From positions 4,661,001-4,725,000 of the forward strand of contig NC_081806.1 in assembly GCF_030704535.1 (NCBI RefSeq): DNA of 64,000 bases, read 5' to 3'. Positions 47,901 to 59,018 of the stretch are shown here, piece after piece. This DNA is from Vitis vinifera (lineage: Eukaryota; Streptophyta; Magnoliopsida; Vitales; Vitaceae). The notes under the pieces are model-generated. The model did not search any database. It was given only the letters and a program-made list of their open reading frames with translations, and was not told the DNA's origin. Position 1 is the first letter of the stretch, and every line of letters begins with the position of its first letter. Both the position numbers and the translations under genes were made by a program.

Positions 47901-49306
47901 GAAACCAAGTCCTGCAAAATACAATAGTCAGGAAATAATATGATGCAGCAATTCTGATCTTTTGCGAGTTTGCTAGCCGAAATTAAATTCAAGTTAAAGG
48001 ATGGGACACATAAAACATCTTTAAGGGTCAATTGGGAATCAAAAATAACGGTGTCAGTGTGTGTTATTGGTGATGCTGCACCATTTGGTAAATTAACAGT
48101 TGTGACATTAGAAGGTTTGAGATCAGTGAAAAGAGACATGTGGGAAACGATGTGATCCGTGGCACCTGTATCCAAAATCCAAGAACTTGTACTACTAGAA
48201 TTAACAGACACAAGAGTTGATGGAATCAAACCTGCAGCATTTGCATATGCGTCAATATTACCGGAATTACTGTGATTTAATGCACGAATTGCTTGAGCCA
48301 ACTGTTGTATTTGTTCTGTAGTGAACCCCTGGACTGTACTAGAAGAAGTCGAATCAGACATTTCCTGGGATTCTGTCGCGTTTGCTGAGGGCTGATTCCC
48401 ACGACCAAAAGGACGTTGTCCTCGGAATTGTCCCATTTTGTTATTGCTCCCATTTTTCAGTCGGCATCTATCCTCCGTGTGACCTCTTTTATCACAGAAC
48501 TTACAGTGAAATTTAAGAGTCCGACATTCATCTATGGTATGTCCGGATCTGTTACAATGGTCACACATTTTTTGTCTTGGATTACCTCCTTTTCCCGGGA
48601 CTGCGGCAGCTATTGAGAAATTCTCGGTTGGCTCAGAAGAAACTTGTCGTTGCATCTCTTCCTGGACAATTAAAGAGTATGCTTGACGGACATTGGGCAA
48701 TGGCGACATCATCAAAATATTGGATCTCACTGCCTTATATGACTCATTCAAACCCATTAGAAATTGCATAAGACGGTCTTCCTCCCTTTGCTCGAGATGT
48801 GTTTGCCGTTGGTTGCAGGTCAGCGGGGAACGGTATGTCTCAAGCTCGTCCCATAAGGCTTTGATCTTTGTAAAATATGCAGCTACTGTCATCGTTCCTT
48901 GCGACATGGTGGCGATTGATTTCTGTATTTGAAAAACCGTTGGAGCATTCTTTTGAGAAAACTGGTCACGCAAATCAACCCACACTTCGCGTGCTGTTTT
49001 AGCATGGATAATTCCTTCAGCAATGTCCGATTCAACAGCATGAGTTAGCCAAGAAAGTATCATGCTGTTGCATTGATTCCACTGTTCAAACATAAAGGGT
49101 TCATCTTCCTGCGATGGTTCTTCAACTGTCCCCTTCTTGGCAATAAGGGCATGAATAACTGCTTTGCTCCATGATTGATAGTTGACCCCATTTAATTTGA
49201 TGGGCACCAAAACATGGCCTGGTTGATCTGAATGATGAATATAGAGGGGATGTGAAGAATCGATGGTCTTGTTTTCTGATCCAGAAGCCTTCTGACTGCC
49301 AGCCAT
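44969..49306 (-). CDS. Copia gag-pol polyprotein, intact
   Basis: About 1445 codons from the ATG at 49306 (MAGSQKASG), chosen because upstream in-frame ATGs lie in the LTR and primer site. Seen in order: gag with NYQSWSKAVIHAL; two zinc knuckles of CX2C type near residue 250 (CDHCNRSGHTIDEC, CKFCDKRGHTEDRC); aspartic protease WILDTGATDHIV near 378; pre-integrase WHLRLGHSSFSRF with CPICPQAKQTRLPFP; integrase with the catalytic acids in HCDVWGP (about 562), MDNGT and GVVERKH; a long Ser/Pro-rich linker; reverse transcriptase from WEMVPLPPGHKPIG (about 980) with LDVHNAFLHG and YVDDILL (about 1145); RNase H with CDSDWGG, SSAEAEYRA and HIEIDCHIVREK. No stop or frameshift. All catalytic residues expected for the family appear present, so it may be active. 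Known: the polyprotein is cleaved by its own protease inside virus-like particles. Confidence 0.96.
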   Translation of the reverse strand: MAGSQKASGSENKTIDSSHPLYIHHSDQPGHVLVPIKLNGVNYQSWSKAVIHALIAKKGTVEEPSQEDEPFMFEQWNQCNSMILSWLTHAVESDIAEGIIHAKTAREVWVDLRDQFSQKNAPTVFQIQKSIATMSQGTMTVAAYFTKIKALWDELETYRSPLTCNQRQTHLEQREEDRLMQFLMGLNESYKAVRSNILMMSPLPNVRQAYSLIVQEEMQRQVSSEPTENFSIAAAVPGKGGNPRQKMCDHCNRSGHTIDECRTLKFHCKFCDKRGHTEDRCRLKNGSNNKMGQFRGQRPFGRGNQPSANATESQEMSDSTSSSTVQGFTTEQIQQLAQAIRALNHSNSGNIDAYANAAGLIPSTLVSVNSSSTSSWILDTGATDHIVSHMSLFTDLKPSNVTTVNLPNGAASPITHTDTVIFDSQLTLKDVLCVPSFNLNLISASKLAKDQNCCIILFPDYCILQDLVSGKMIGSGKQRGGLYYMHPSANKSVVFHVSQPSDLWHLRLGHSSFSRFKLLSHLLPDIHKELGNHCPICPQAKQTRLPFPKSSITTKFPFSLLHCDVWGPHKIPAHTGSRYFLTIVDDFSRCTWIFLMHHKSETQSLLTNFVQFVKTQFHTDVQTVRMDNGTKFIPLRIFLQNKGIELQTSCIYTPQQNGVVERKHRHILNVARSLMFQSNVPLEFWGECVLTAVYLINRIPTPLLSNKSPFEVLYNRPPSLTHLRVFGCECYVTNVHPKQKFDPRASICVFLGYPHGKKGYKVLDLQTQKISVSRDVFFRENIFPFHSSSSQSQQHSPSLPLPLPISFDSTPQPISLPRFFPSSTPPLSHHNPVSSPPSSNTDVPEPLSPESVASPLPSSPSPSSLSSPPSVPSVPSNTSAPSPTHEPPLRRSTRHIQPPAWHHDYVMSAQLNHSSTQSSSRQGTRYPLSSHLSFFRFSPHHRAFLALLTAQTEPSSFEQADCDPRWRQAMSTELQALERNNTWEMVPLPPGHKPIGCRWVYKIKYHSDGTIERYKARLVAKGYTQVAGIDYQETFSPTAKLTTLRCLLTVAASRNWYIHQLDVHNAFLHGNLQEEVYMTPPPGLRRQGENLVCRLRKSIYGLKQASRNWFSTFTATVKSAGYIQSKADYSLFTKSQGNKFTTILIYVDDILLTGNDLHEIKMLKTHLLKRFFIKDLGELKYFLSIEFSCSKKGIFMSQRKYALDILQDTGLTGVKPEKFPMEQNLKLTDEDGELLHDPSRYRRLVGRLIYLTVTRPDIVYSVRTLSQFMNTPRKPHWEAALRVLRYIKGSPGQGLFLPSENNLTLSAFCDSDWGGCRMSRRSVSGYCVFLGSSLISWKSKKQTNVSRSSAEAEYRAMANTCLELTWLRYILKDLKVELDKPAPLFCDNQAALYIAANPVFHERTKHIEIDCHIVREKLQAGVIRPCYVSTKMQLADVFTKALGRE

Positions 49307-49322
49307 GGTGGTTTTTTGTTCT

Positions 49323-49335
49323 GGCTCTGATACCA
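49323..49335 (-). promoter_or_regulatory. Primer-binding site of the complete copia element
   Basis: The minus strand reads TGGTATCAGAGCC directly after the 5' LTR, complementary to initiator tRNA-Met. Confidence 0.93.
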
Positions 49336-49534
49336 TAACAAGAATAAAGAGATTGGCTTCAAATTGGATACTTTTCTCATTAACAGAATGTAGTATATAT
49401 ATACACATGTTTGATCTAATCTTCTCCTAAATTATAGCTATAGAATCATTAATATAAGGCTAATTATGCTCCTATACAATCAGCTAATTATGTCAAGATA
49501 ATCATACAATAACTAACATATAATTTCCTTAATA
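49336..49534 (-). repeat. 5' LTR of the complete copia element
   Basis: 199 bp, carrying the element's promoter. A TATA-like run (TATATATATAC) lies at about 49394-49405. Followed on the plus side by target duplication TTCTA. Confidence 0.95.
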
Positions 49535-49605
49535 TTCTATTTTTTATTTTCTTTTTTCCTCTTTATTTTTTCAGTCACATTTTCCAAGAACCACACATAA
49601 CCTTA

Positions 49606-51668
49606 ATGGCTCTTATCATTGAAATAATTTTAGAGCTTAAGTTTACCAATTGAAGCGCTTGATTCCTATTTTTTTATTCCTATTTTTTGATGTGATTCAT
49701 AACCAACCACCCATGCATGAACTAGCAAAAAATGGCAAAGGGTGGTCGAAGATCATGTAGTGCTTGATATGACGTCTTGCTACTTGCCGGCAGAGCAAGC
49801 ATTTCAATTATTATATCCATATTTGGAGGATTTTTGAAAATCAACTTAATGACTTCATATGATTTAATGATTTAAAAATAATTTAACTTAAAAATCATCT
49901 TTAAGTCATTAAAATATTAAATGCTAAAAGGACGGTTGATAAATCAAATTAAGATAATTTAATGACCAAATTTAAGTTTTTAATATGTTTGGTAAAATAC
50001 CGTAACTTAAGGTAAAAAAAATACTTTAACAAATCAATTTAATAATTTGATATCAATTAATAACTTAAGCATAATTTAATGTAAAGTTATTTGAAGTCAT
50101 TAAACATTAAGCACTAAATTTTGTCAAATGCCCTATTAGATAGTATTTTAACTTAATAACTTAACTATGTTAGGTATACATGCTTAGTAAAATTATGGGA
50201 TATTAAGTATATTAAATATGTTTAATAAAATAATTTAATATTATAATTTAAAATTTAAAATTACTTAAATGTAATAGCTTGAAAAAAGTAATAGCTTTAA
50301 AATCTGTTTAAATTAATACATAAAAAAAGTTTACCCCTTCAAATTTTAAATTTTATAAAAATAAAAATCAATTCTATACTTTTTGCACAACATATTCTAT
50401 TTTTACAAAGAAGTTTTTGTTTTTAAAAATAAAAAACAGGAAATTATGCAAAATGATACTTGGTAATAAATTTTAAATCAATAACTAAATATAATTTAAT
50501 TTAAAGTCATCTTAATCATTAAGTATTAAGTTTTATCAAACACTTATAAAAAAAATTATAAAATTAAAATATTATTTACTTACATTTCTTTATATTCTAA
50601 AAGATTAACTGGTTTTCTACCCATCCTTTTATATTAACTCCAATGACTAAAATTAAATTTACCATTAATTTAATAATGCCAATTTAAATTTTAATGTTAA
50701 ACATGCAAAAAAAAAAATTCCATTTAATAATAACCACTAAAATGATTTTTTGTTACAATTTTAATACTAAATAATCATAAATACATTATTGATTTTGACT
50801 CATAACATAAAATCATTCATTAATACAAACCTTTTTATCTTTCTTGTTTATATTTAATATATTTTTATAAATTCTTAAAATACTTGTATAGTTTTATATT
50901 TCTCAATTTTATTTTTCTACATCCAAGGTGATGCACCCCATCATCCATAGAAATAAGGAAAGATTACATCAAATAGGTTGAGGATTACATGGGGAATTAA
51001 ATCTCATAATTTTAGGGTTATGTTTGGTTCTTGAGAAATTTGAGGGAAAGAAAATAATATATATATATATATATATATATAAGAAAATAAAATAAAAAAT
51101 AGGTTTAAAGTTCATAAATTATCGATATATAACTCCTAAAAATCTAAGATTTATCACTTTTATTCTCTTTAGATGTGATTTTTGAACAAAATCTTAGGGA
51201 TATTTTCCCTCAGGATGTGCTTTTTTCTTCATCACATCTGTTTTTGACATTGGATGGCCTATCACATAAGAGCCTTGAGTCTTTAAAAGCTGTGTTATGA
51301 TACTTACCTAATCAAGTAGGTAAGCAAAAGAAGCATGGCATACCATTATCTCTGATCGATGGAGGATGGCTCAACTCCTCATTATCTCTAGATAACGCTT
51401 CATTTGTTGTAGCAAGTCTCATATTTGATGATCAAAATTGCCGCTTTGCTGGTTCAAGTAGTCATGCAACTACCACAAATCCTACATGAGGAATTAAATC
51501 CCATAATTTTAGTTCAACTTGTTTCTTCTAGTGAAGTTGTTTTGCAGCTTTTGCTGTGGATTGTAGGGTTTGTTCCCTCTTCCTAGTATTCTTTAAAACT
51601 AAAATGGAAAGATATCTTCTAATATTAATACTTAAAATATAAATACATACATACATACATACATACAT

Positions 51669-51714
<46 letters not shown>

Positions 51715-54700
51715 GGTTATTTTGAAAAAATAAATAAAAATATTTGAATCATGTTTGACAAAAATTGCATTGAAATAATTTTTTTTTTTAGATTTTATCT
51801 CTTTAGAATAATAATATAAATTTTATTCAATTTTGAGTCTTGATTTATTTATAAAAATGTATTATATAACAATTATTATAGATAAATTTTATAATTTTGT
51901 TTTATGTGATGTACCTTAAATAAATGTCTTAATTTTCCTATATCTCTAGCACAATTAATAGTTTTAAATTATTTGATTTTTATATAAATTAGTTAAAATA
52001 AATTTGAAATAATATGTAAAAATTGGGAAATAAAAATATGAATAGAAATAAAATATTGTCTTAAAAAAATAAAATCTATTTTTATCGTAATTTTAATTTC
52101 CTTTTTCATATTCCCGCCCCTGAAATAAACTCAGAAAATCCCATTAGCTTTGTACTTGGCTCCTGCACCTTGAATTTCCAGAGCACAAACTGCACAATAG
52201 TAAGAAGTCCCAGACTGGGGGAGCCCAGGGACTTTTACTCAATGGTACGTTCACACAGAAGAAGGTATGCAGCTTTTCCTTCGTTGACAATATGGGTTTC
52301 CCAGGAAAAATTGTTCTTCAAAAATATGTAAGACCCATTTGAATTGAAGATCACACAAAGGCAGTACCAGAATGATTACAAATTCCACTGAGTGGGATCC
52401 CCTCTTTAAGAGGCCAGGTCAGCCACCACGCGCGACTGAGGCACCCTTAGGTGCAGGGTCTCTCTCATCCCCTATTCCTACTTTCCACACTTTCCATCCA
52501 CACACCCCCTATTAATCTTCTCAATTGCTATTCTATTCAGCTACATGGGCCATCTCCTTCCCCTCCTTTTCTAAAGGAAATGTAACTCAAAAGGGTGTCC
52601 CCCAACTCTATCAAGTCATTTCTTTTCCTATCTATGTTTTAGAGGTCATAGGAATTCATGGCTCACAATGCTTTTCAAATTAAAACATCTGAGTTGGATA
52701 ATGATCCTTTTGGCATGATTTTTGCCTTTACTTGGAAAAATTGTGAAGCTTTTCCTTTTTTAAATCATGTCATCAACATCTAAACCATCGTCACCTTTCT
52801 TTCTGGTAGAGAGGTCCTAAATTACTGAAGTAAAGGAGATATTTGAAAGCAGCTCTTCATCAACCTCTTCATCTTGAAAATCACTTGTGTTGAATTTTAG
52901 GGTTTATCCTATATATAATAATCAGAGTCACGATATAATCAATACAATGTGTTGATCATCCAATGGACTTAAATCCATTCTTAAATGTAAGCATTGACAA
53001 TAAAGCTTCTCCATTAATCTTGTTCACATTGACAAATGGTTCCATGCCTCCATTTATTAATTCAACAACTAGCAGAGGATAACACATGTTTAAAACATAG
53101 GGGGTCAAACATGGAGATATATATATATAAATAATTCATAATGTCCTTTTCTTTTATGTCTTCTTGATCTTAAGCATACATCACAGTGATCGAGTTTGAT
53201 CTGTGCTAGTTTGCGTTTCCCACTACCATTAAAAACAAAGCAATGAAACAGTTTAGGTAGAGGCAAATGATTTCATGACCCAAACACATCCGGAATTAAA
53301 CCATTGCTTTGAGACTTAGGGTTTAGAAGAAGTCAGGGTGACAATGGTTTCAGAATCTTATCATTAGCACCACTAAGAACTAAAGCCAATGGACATATCA
53401 GGATGATGGGAGATGACATGATTGAGATGGTTGCTTAAAGTGCAATTAATTTAGTGCTGAGACAGCCTGCTTAAGTGCATTTTTTTTCCGGAGAGACTTC
53501 AATGGAATGTGCGTGTGCATTCGAGTTTCATCAGTAGGCTTAAATTATGAGGAATATTATACAGCTAACAGTAGCACTAGCTAGCAGGGGGAGCGGGGGA
53601 TAGGACCATATCAAGATTCCTCTGGAATATCATCTTATATCTATATTCTATCCAGTACTGGATAATGGCTCAATATTAATTTATATATGTTGCACCACAA
53701 TACCATAAAATTAATCCAAGTGACGGTGACACTGGATTATATTGGGCGTCGTACTTCCTGGCGATAATCAATTAATCTTATGGCACTCAGACGAGTGAAA
53801 GCTTCCAATCTTTTGTACTAAATGAATAGAAAATATGCAAGGGAGGGTAGGGTGATAATTATCAATGATCCAAGGAAAAAAAATCTCTTTCAAAATGTCA
53901 AAATTCGAAAATATGTATGCTTTGGTCAAACAAGAAATGCTTCGATCTTTTCTTCTGAATTCTGCTTGGTTGAACCTGTAAATACTAGTGCCGAGTCATT
54001 CTAGCTATTTACAGAGTTTTATTAGGCAAATTATAACAATGAAAGGAGGAAGGCCAAAGAAAATATTATGAAAGAAAGGTTATGGGGTGAGCCAATTGAG
54101 CTACCTCATGAACTAACAATCGTGGTTTAAAGTTGTGGTTGAGGTCCCGAGGCATATTGGTCTCGGAGTGTTGAATCGGTATTGGACTTATGTAAAATAT
54201 ATACCATTTAAATATGCTAAAAAAGTAAAATAGCATCATCATCACCATTGTGGAGTAACAGCGTGGTATGATTTACCTGCGAAAAAACCCAAAAACAAGG
54301 CCTTCAGCCGCCCTTCCTCTAGTTTAATGATCAAAGTGAAGTTCAACAATCTGTTGAGTCATGATTCCACAGACTCCATCTTTACTTCATATTTTTTCCT
54401 TTCTGGGTGAAAACAAGAGAAGACAGAAGAGACGGCATGCAACAATTGGATCATCAATATTTATAAAAACCACATCAAAATAACCTTTTCTTCCTTATTT
54501 CCAACATAATAAATACACTATATACAAAAGGTTTTCATATTCACAATACCACCTAACACTTAAGTATACAATTATGCCCAATGTGCATGTCCCTATCGTT
54601 TACATAAGATTACACAACTTTAAGCATTGGGGTTTCTTTATCTCCTTCAAATGATTCGAGTTTAGTAACATTCTTCGATTTGGTTGGTGAAAAACCTCTT

Positions 54701-54871
54701 AGAACCTTTTTTTTGAAAACTTGGAGCATCCATGAATATTTCTATAACATAATACATAAAATCACAGAGAATCTATAGTGAGGCCAGACATGGTACTTTG
54801 TAACATGCGCACTATAAAGTGTGAACCTTTTTTTTTTTTCCCTTTTGTGTTCTTGTCCACTATGCTGCATA
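49606..54871. other. Long gene-free interval
   Basis: AT-rich, with microsatellites near 51058-51081 and 51645-51711. A left MITE-like end (GGTTATGTTTGGTTCTTGAG at about 51017) has no matching right end. The segment 52130-52620 is richer in GC but has no frame or RNA structure I can name. A 60-codon frame at 53822-54004 is not convincing. Confidence 0.45.
51645..51711. repeat. Compound microsatellite (ATAC)n(AT)n
   Basis: About six ATAC units, a short CA stretch, then about 17 AT units. Confidence 0.95.
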
Positions 54872-56523
54872 CTAGTGCTTGTCCCCCATCTCTAATGTAT
54901 TCAACGAGTTTACCTCGATGTCATTAAAACAATCGATACCGAAATCATGAATGCCAAAATCCTGGCAGTCGAGTAACCATGCACAACTGTCATCCCACGA
55001 TGGTAACCCCATGTTACTGAAGTTCTCTCCGGCTGAGGGAAACTTCCATGAAGCATCAACTAGTGGCATTTCATCACCCCACAAGCAATTCATCAGTGAG
55101 TCATCGTTGCAAACGCTGTCTAGCAAGCGGGACTCATCAGTACTGGATGAATTTTCGGGTGGTGATGAGCTGGAGTTGTCCTGATCAGAGTTGATGATGC
55201 CGTCGGAATCGGGTAACTGGAGATTATGGGTGTCATTTTCTGGAAAATGATCAGCCCGAGGTGAAGTCTCCTTAGCCGCAGCTTGTTTGTGGAAGGGCTC
55301 GTGAGTGACTGGGTCAATTCCCATCTTAAGAAGCTTTTTCTTGATGTGGGTGTTCCAGTGATTCTTAATCTCATTATCTGTTCTTCCAGGCAACCGTGCT
55401 GCAATCTTGGACCACCTAGTAATTAAAGACCACAAACAACACAAAATCATTATATAATCGAAAGGAAACCAAAAATCAAAACCCATTACCATAAGAAAAG
55501 AAAACTCATGACTTCGCATCAAACAAACTTTATGGGGCATGTTTGCTTGCAGAGATGGATTTAGCACTTGGAATATAGAATATTGTCCTCTAGTAAACAT
55601 CAACTCAGCTACAATCCTTTAGGCAGCATTCATATCTTAAACCAATGAACAACGTTTTTAAAATAAGACTATGTATCATAATGGCACATTAAACAAGTGC
55701 CAAATGAATAATCAATAACATAAACTATTCCAAATTCAAAAGGCTATCATGCATGCCTTCACTTTACGGAAAAAATCTAATGCTTAAACTTTTTACCAAG
55801 TGTGTTCATCACATTTCCTAAATGTAAATAAATTAACAAAAAAAAATAAAATATCAGTCACAAAATGTTTGTTCAAATTTAGGTGTCACTCCAACTATCC
55901 ATAGTTAGCAACTTAAGGAAACCATTAGGTGGGCTTGTCCAAATGTTTTAATTGGGAAAGACCCACTTTCCTTCATAGTGCATCATCTTTCTACATTATT
56001 GATAAGATCAAAATTGGAGACAACAACGTATGGTTTCCAATGAAAGGTTTCCCATTCTTTTCACGTGTTTGTTCAAAACGCTGCACCAAACACTTACAAA
56101 TAATTAATATTTTATAAAAAAAATCCAAATTCACAACCCTAATGCAGGAAAGTAATGCTGTTCCTGGCTTTACCAAATTGTGTTAAGCAAAAAATTGCGC
56201 TACATGTCACTCTAAAGATAATACATATAATGAGGAACCCTAAAAGAGAGATGAATAAACCTGTTGCCGAGGCGGGCATGAAGATCAATAACCAATTGTT
56301 CTTCGGATTCAGTGAGGAGGCCTCTCTTCAAGTCCGGGCGGAGATAGTTAGTCCAGCGAAGACGACAACTCTTGCCGCAGCGGCGGAGTCCGGCAAGCTT
56401 AGGAACAGCACGCCAACAGCACTGGCCATTAGTGAGAATGAAGTTGATGAGTTTTTTATCTTCCTCAGCCGTCCACGGCCCTTTCTTCACCCCAAGCTTG
56501 TCACAGCAAGGTTGTCTTCCCAT
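54872..56523 (-). CDS. R2R3-MYB transcription factor, MYB20/40/42/43/85-type
   Basis: Exon 1 is 56523-56261 and exon 2 is 55415-54872, joined in phase 2 (AACAG|GTTTAT ... CTAG|GTGGTC) across an 845-bp intron, giving about 268 residues. The start is the ATG at 56523 ([20 protein letters not shown]); the codon before it is GTG. Seen: R2 with W-x19-W-type spacing ([33 protein letters not shown]), R3 ([40 protein letters not shown]), then [16 protein letters not shown], typical of this clade. The C-terminus is Ser/Asp-rich and acidic with [14 protein letters not shown], probably the activation domain. Known: clade members act in secondary wall and lignin or phenylpropanoid control in the nucleus. 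The common first MYB intron is absent. Which clade member this is cannot be settled by eye. Confidence 0.93.
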
Positions 56524-56600
56524 CACTAATACCCACTAATAGAACAAGACTCTCAAAACACCACACCAACTTGTAAAGACTCAAAAGCCCCACACCCACC

Positions 56601-56611
56601 TTTATATAAAA
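56601..56611 (-). promoter_or_regulatory. TATA box of the MYB gene
   Basis: The minus strand reads TTTTATATAAAGG about 80 bases upstream of the ATG at 56523, a normal plant spacing for a short 5' UTR. Confidence 0.6.
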
Positions 56612-56649
56612 GTCTTCAATATGATCACACCACTCAGACAATCTCCTTC

Positions 56650-59015
56650 GGACATGTATATATATAAATGCTTTATATGAAAAGAGAGATTTAAGGGCCC
56701 CACCATTGGTGAATGAAAGGAGCTTCGGAACTGCAACAACCGGTCTGGTGTGTGTTGAGCTCCATATATGAGATGTGTGACAGTGAATGATGAATGACAC
56801 CAGGGCACAGCCTACATCTAAGCCATCCAATTTTTTTTCTTCCCATTTTCCTACACAATCCACTCCGTGATTGCACTCTTACTCAACCATTCCATCATCC
56901 ATTCCGTCATCACCACGTTTACGTGTCCGTATTCTACTTACCCAAGTGTCTTGTGTGGCTTTTTGGTATGCTCTTTCTTTGAATCAACCCAGCTCCACCC
57001 TTCGATGTGTCGACCCTAGCTCTTAGATGGGGTTTCTTTCAATCTGATCAAACCCCATCAAGCCATCTAAAATGATAGCTTGACCCATTAGTTTCTTTAC
57101 ATATTACACTAACATACATAAGTTTTTATATTTCCTCTTAACCTAAATATTCTCCAATAAAAAATTATCCTTTTTTTTTTAATAATAAAGTCATATCTCT
57201 GGTATGATATCTAAGTATTATTCATAAGAAAATTGAGAAAACCTCATTCTGGGCTACAGATCGACTAGATTCCAAACCTTTTATTCTCATCCAATCCGAA
57301 AATTTACCTTAACGCCACTGTTCTTTTTATTTTTTGCCTTCTATTCCTGTGATACCTAGGCCAATCACAATATTCCACCATCTTGTACCTTCCTTCGCAT
57401 TCCCTGACATGCAGGATGATTTTTTCAAATGGACAATGATTTTGCTCACTGTGATTGGCTGCCACAAAATTATTGGAGAACAAAAAGGCAGGAAAAAAGG
57501 AAATGTAATGGCTTTAGCCAAAAAAACTGCCCATCCTGAATACGGTGTTAGGAACAGGAATACTGCATTGAAGAAAGTATACTCTAATGAATTTCTAACT
57601 TCAAAATGCTTCACTACGAATGATAGAGATGCTGTTGGCATTGTCTCAATCATATCTTCCTTTTCTTTTTTTCTTGCTTTAGATATAAAAATGAAATATT
57701 TTGTGACATTTTCTGAGGCACTGCCGACAAATGTAAAAAGATTGAAATTTTTTATTTCATAATAAATCAAGCAGTTAAGTCCCTTTACGCGTTACAACAA
57801 GAGCAACATATCCAGAGAAGAGCATGGTTACATGATGGGTACGGAACATCTCCCTCCGCCCTCCATCCGAGCCTCTGACCAAGAAGTTAGAAGGGAACAA
57901 GAAGGAAAATCCCTTTCCTTATGTGGAGACAAGGATGAGACTTGCAAATCCATCCATCTTAGGTTTAAAAACAATGAAACACCCACTTCATACGCCTCCC
58001 TTTTCCACATTACTTTGAATAAACACAAGACGATCGATGGAGCCACACAGCAAACTTCACAGAGTCGTTGTGGGGTCCTCTTCATCGTTGGAGAGCTTCT
58101 CACCACTAAACATATATGTTCATTACAACACTTCAACTTTGCCCACTCTCTTACAAATGCGTGCATGTCTTATTATACATAAATACACATTGACCAATTT
58201 TTATCACCAAGTTCTTTGTTAATATTCAGACGCAGCATTTCATTTTGCCACACATTCGCCGCCTATACCACCACTTTGGATTCTTCCATTGCCAATTGGG
58301 CCACTCCATCTGCCACCTCTGCGTCTTTCTGGATTCTTCCATTCAGTGGCCCAAGGCAACGGGAGTCTCTACGTTCTCACATGTCACGTGTCATAGGTGA
58401 ACGTTGATTCCGCAGACTCACCGTGGTCATATGATGCATGGACTTTCTTTTGGGACAGTTATTGTGTTAAATTAATAACAAGATAATAAACTGTAAGATT
58501 AGGTAGGATTTTGGGGTGGTTGATAGTCCAAAATTTTGGAGCGTTTGACTTGGGTCTCTTGGCCTAGGTGCGTGTTATTGAATGTGGACCCTTTCCCTCA
58601 ATTGTCTTCCAGTTGGACGTCATTAGGCTCTCACCTATGACCCAAACCCTAATTTTTTTAACCCTTTCAGGTTTTAGGATTTTTGGTATATATTTATTTA
58701 TTTATATATTGTTTTCTTGGAAGTAATGATTTCTGGCTTGGTTTTTGCAACATTACAGCAATTTCGCACTATTATATTTGAAAAATCAATTGCACTAGTT
58801 TATGCCGACATATCTCACACTAGTGGTATACATATCCTTTTAATTAAAGGCTTATTATGAGTTCTAGAAATAATATTAAGTAAAAATGTTATTGAGGAAA
58901 GAAAAAAAAATGTTAAGTAAAAATGGTTTTCTCATATTTGATTTAATTATAAAAAATATAAAAGAAAATCAAATATAATTAAAATTAATTAAAAAATTAT
59001 ACATTTTAAAATTAT
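56650..59015. other. MYB upstream region and intergenic DNA
   Basis: It holds the distal MYB promoter. Frames open on both strands at 57327-57770 and 57828-58182, but none has recognisable motifs or splice context and they overlap one another in antisense. No gene is called. Confidence 0.4.
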
Positions 59016-59018
59016 TTA

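Larger units (their letters stand above)
44709..49534 (-). mobile_element. Ty1/copia retrotransposon, apparently complete and autonomous
   Basis: 4826 bp on the minus strand, with 199-bp LTRs, 5-bp target duplication TTCTA (44704-44708 and 49535-49539), primer-binding site TGGTATCAGAGCC directly next to the 5' LTR (49335-49323), polypurine tract GAGGGGGAG next to the 3' LTR, and a single intact gag-pol frame. The LTRs differ by one base by my count, so insertion was very recent. Unusually, the LTRs begin TA and end TA (TATTAAGG...CTTGTTA) instead of TG..CA. Confidence 0.97.
44556..49602. mobile_element. PIF/Harbinger-like MITE split by a copia insertion
   Basis: The left part is 44556-44708 and the right part 49540-49602, about 216 bp when the inserted element and one target copy are left out. 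The ends are inverted repeats: left GGTTGTGTTTGGTTCCTAAA, right (reverse complement) GGTTATGTGTGGTTCTTGGA. TTA flanks both sides (44553-44555 and 49603-49605). The MITE is therefore older than the copia element inside it. Confidence 0.8.

Noticed and set aside
56524-56526. Extra N-terminal Met on the MYB protein
   Set aside because: The codon is GTG; the true start is the ATG at 56523 giving the conserved MGRQPCC start.
57327-57770. Overlapping frames of 142 and 147 codons on opposite strands
   Set aside because: Neither has a known domain, and the mutual antisense overlap shows that the region is simply low in stops.
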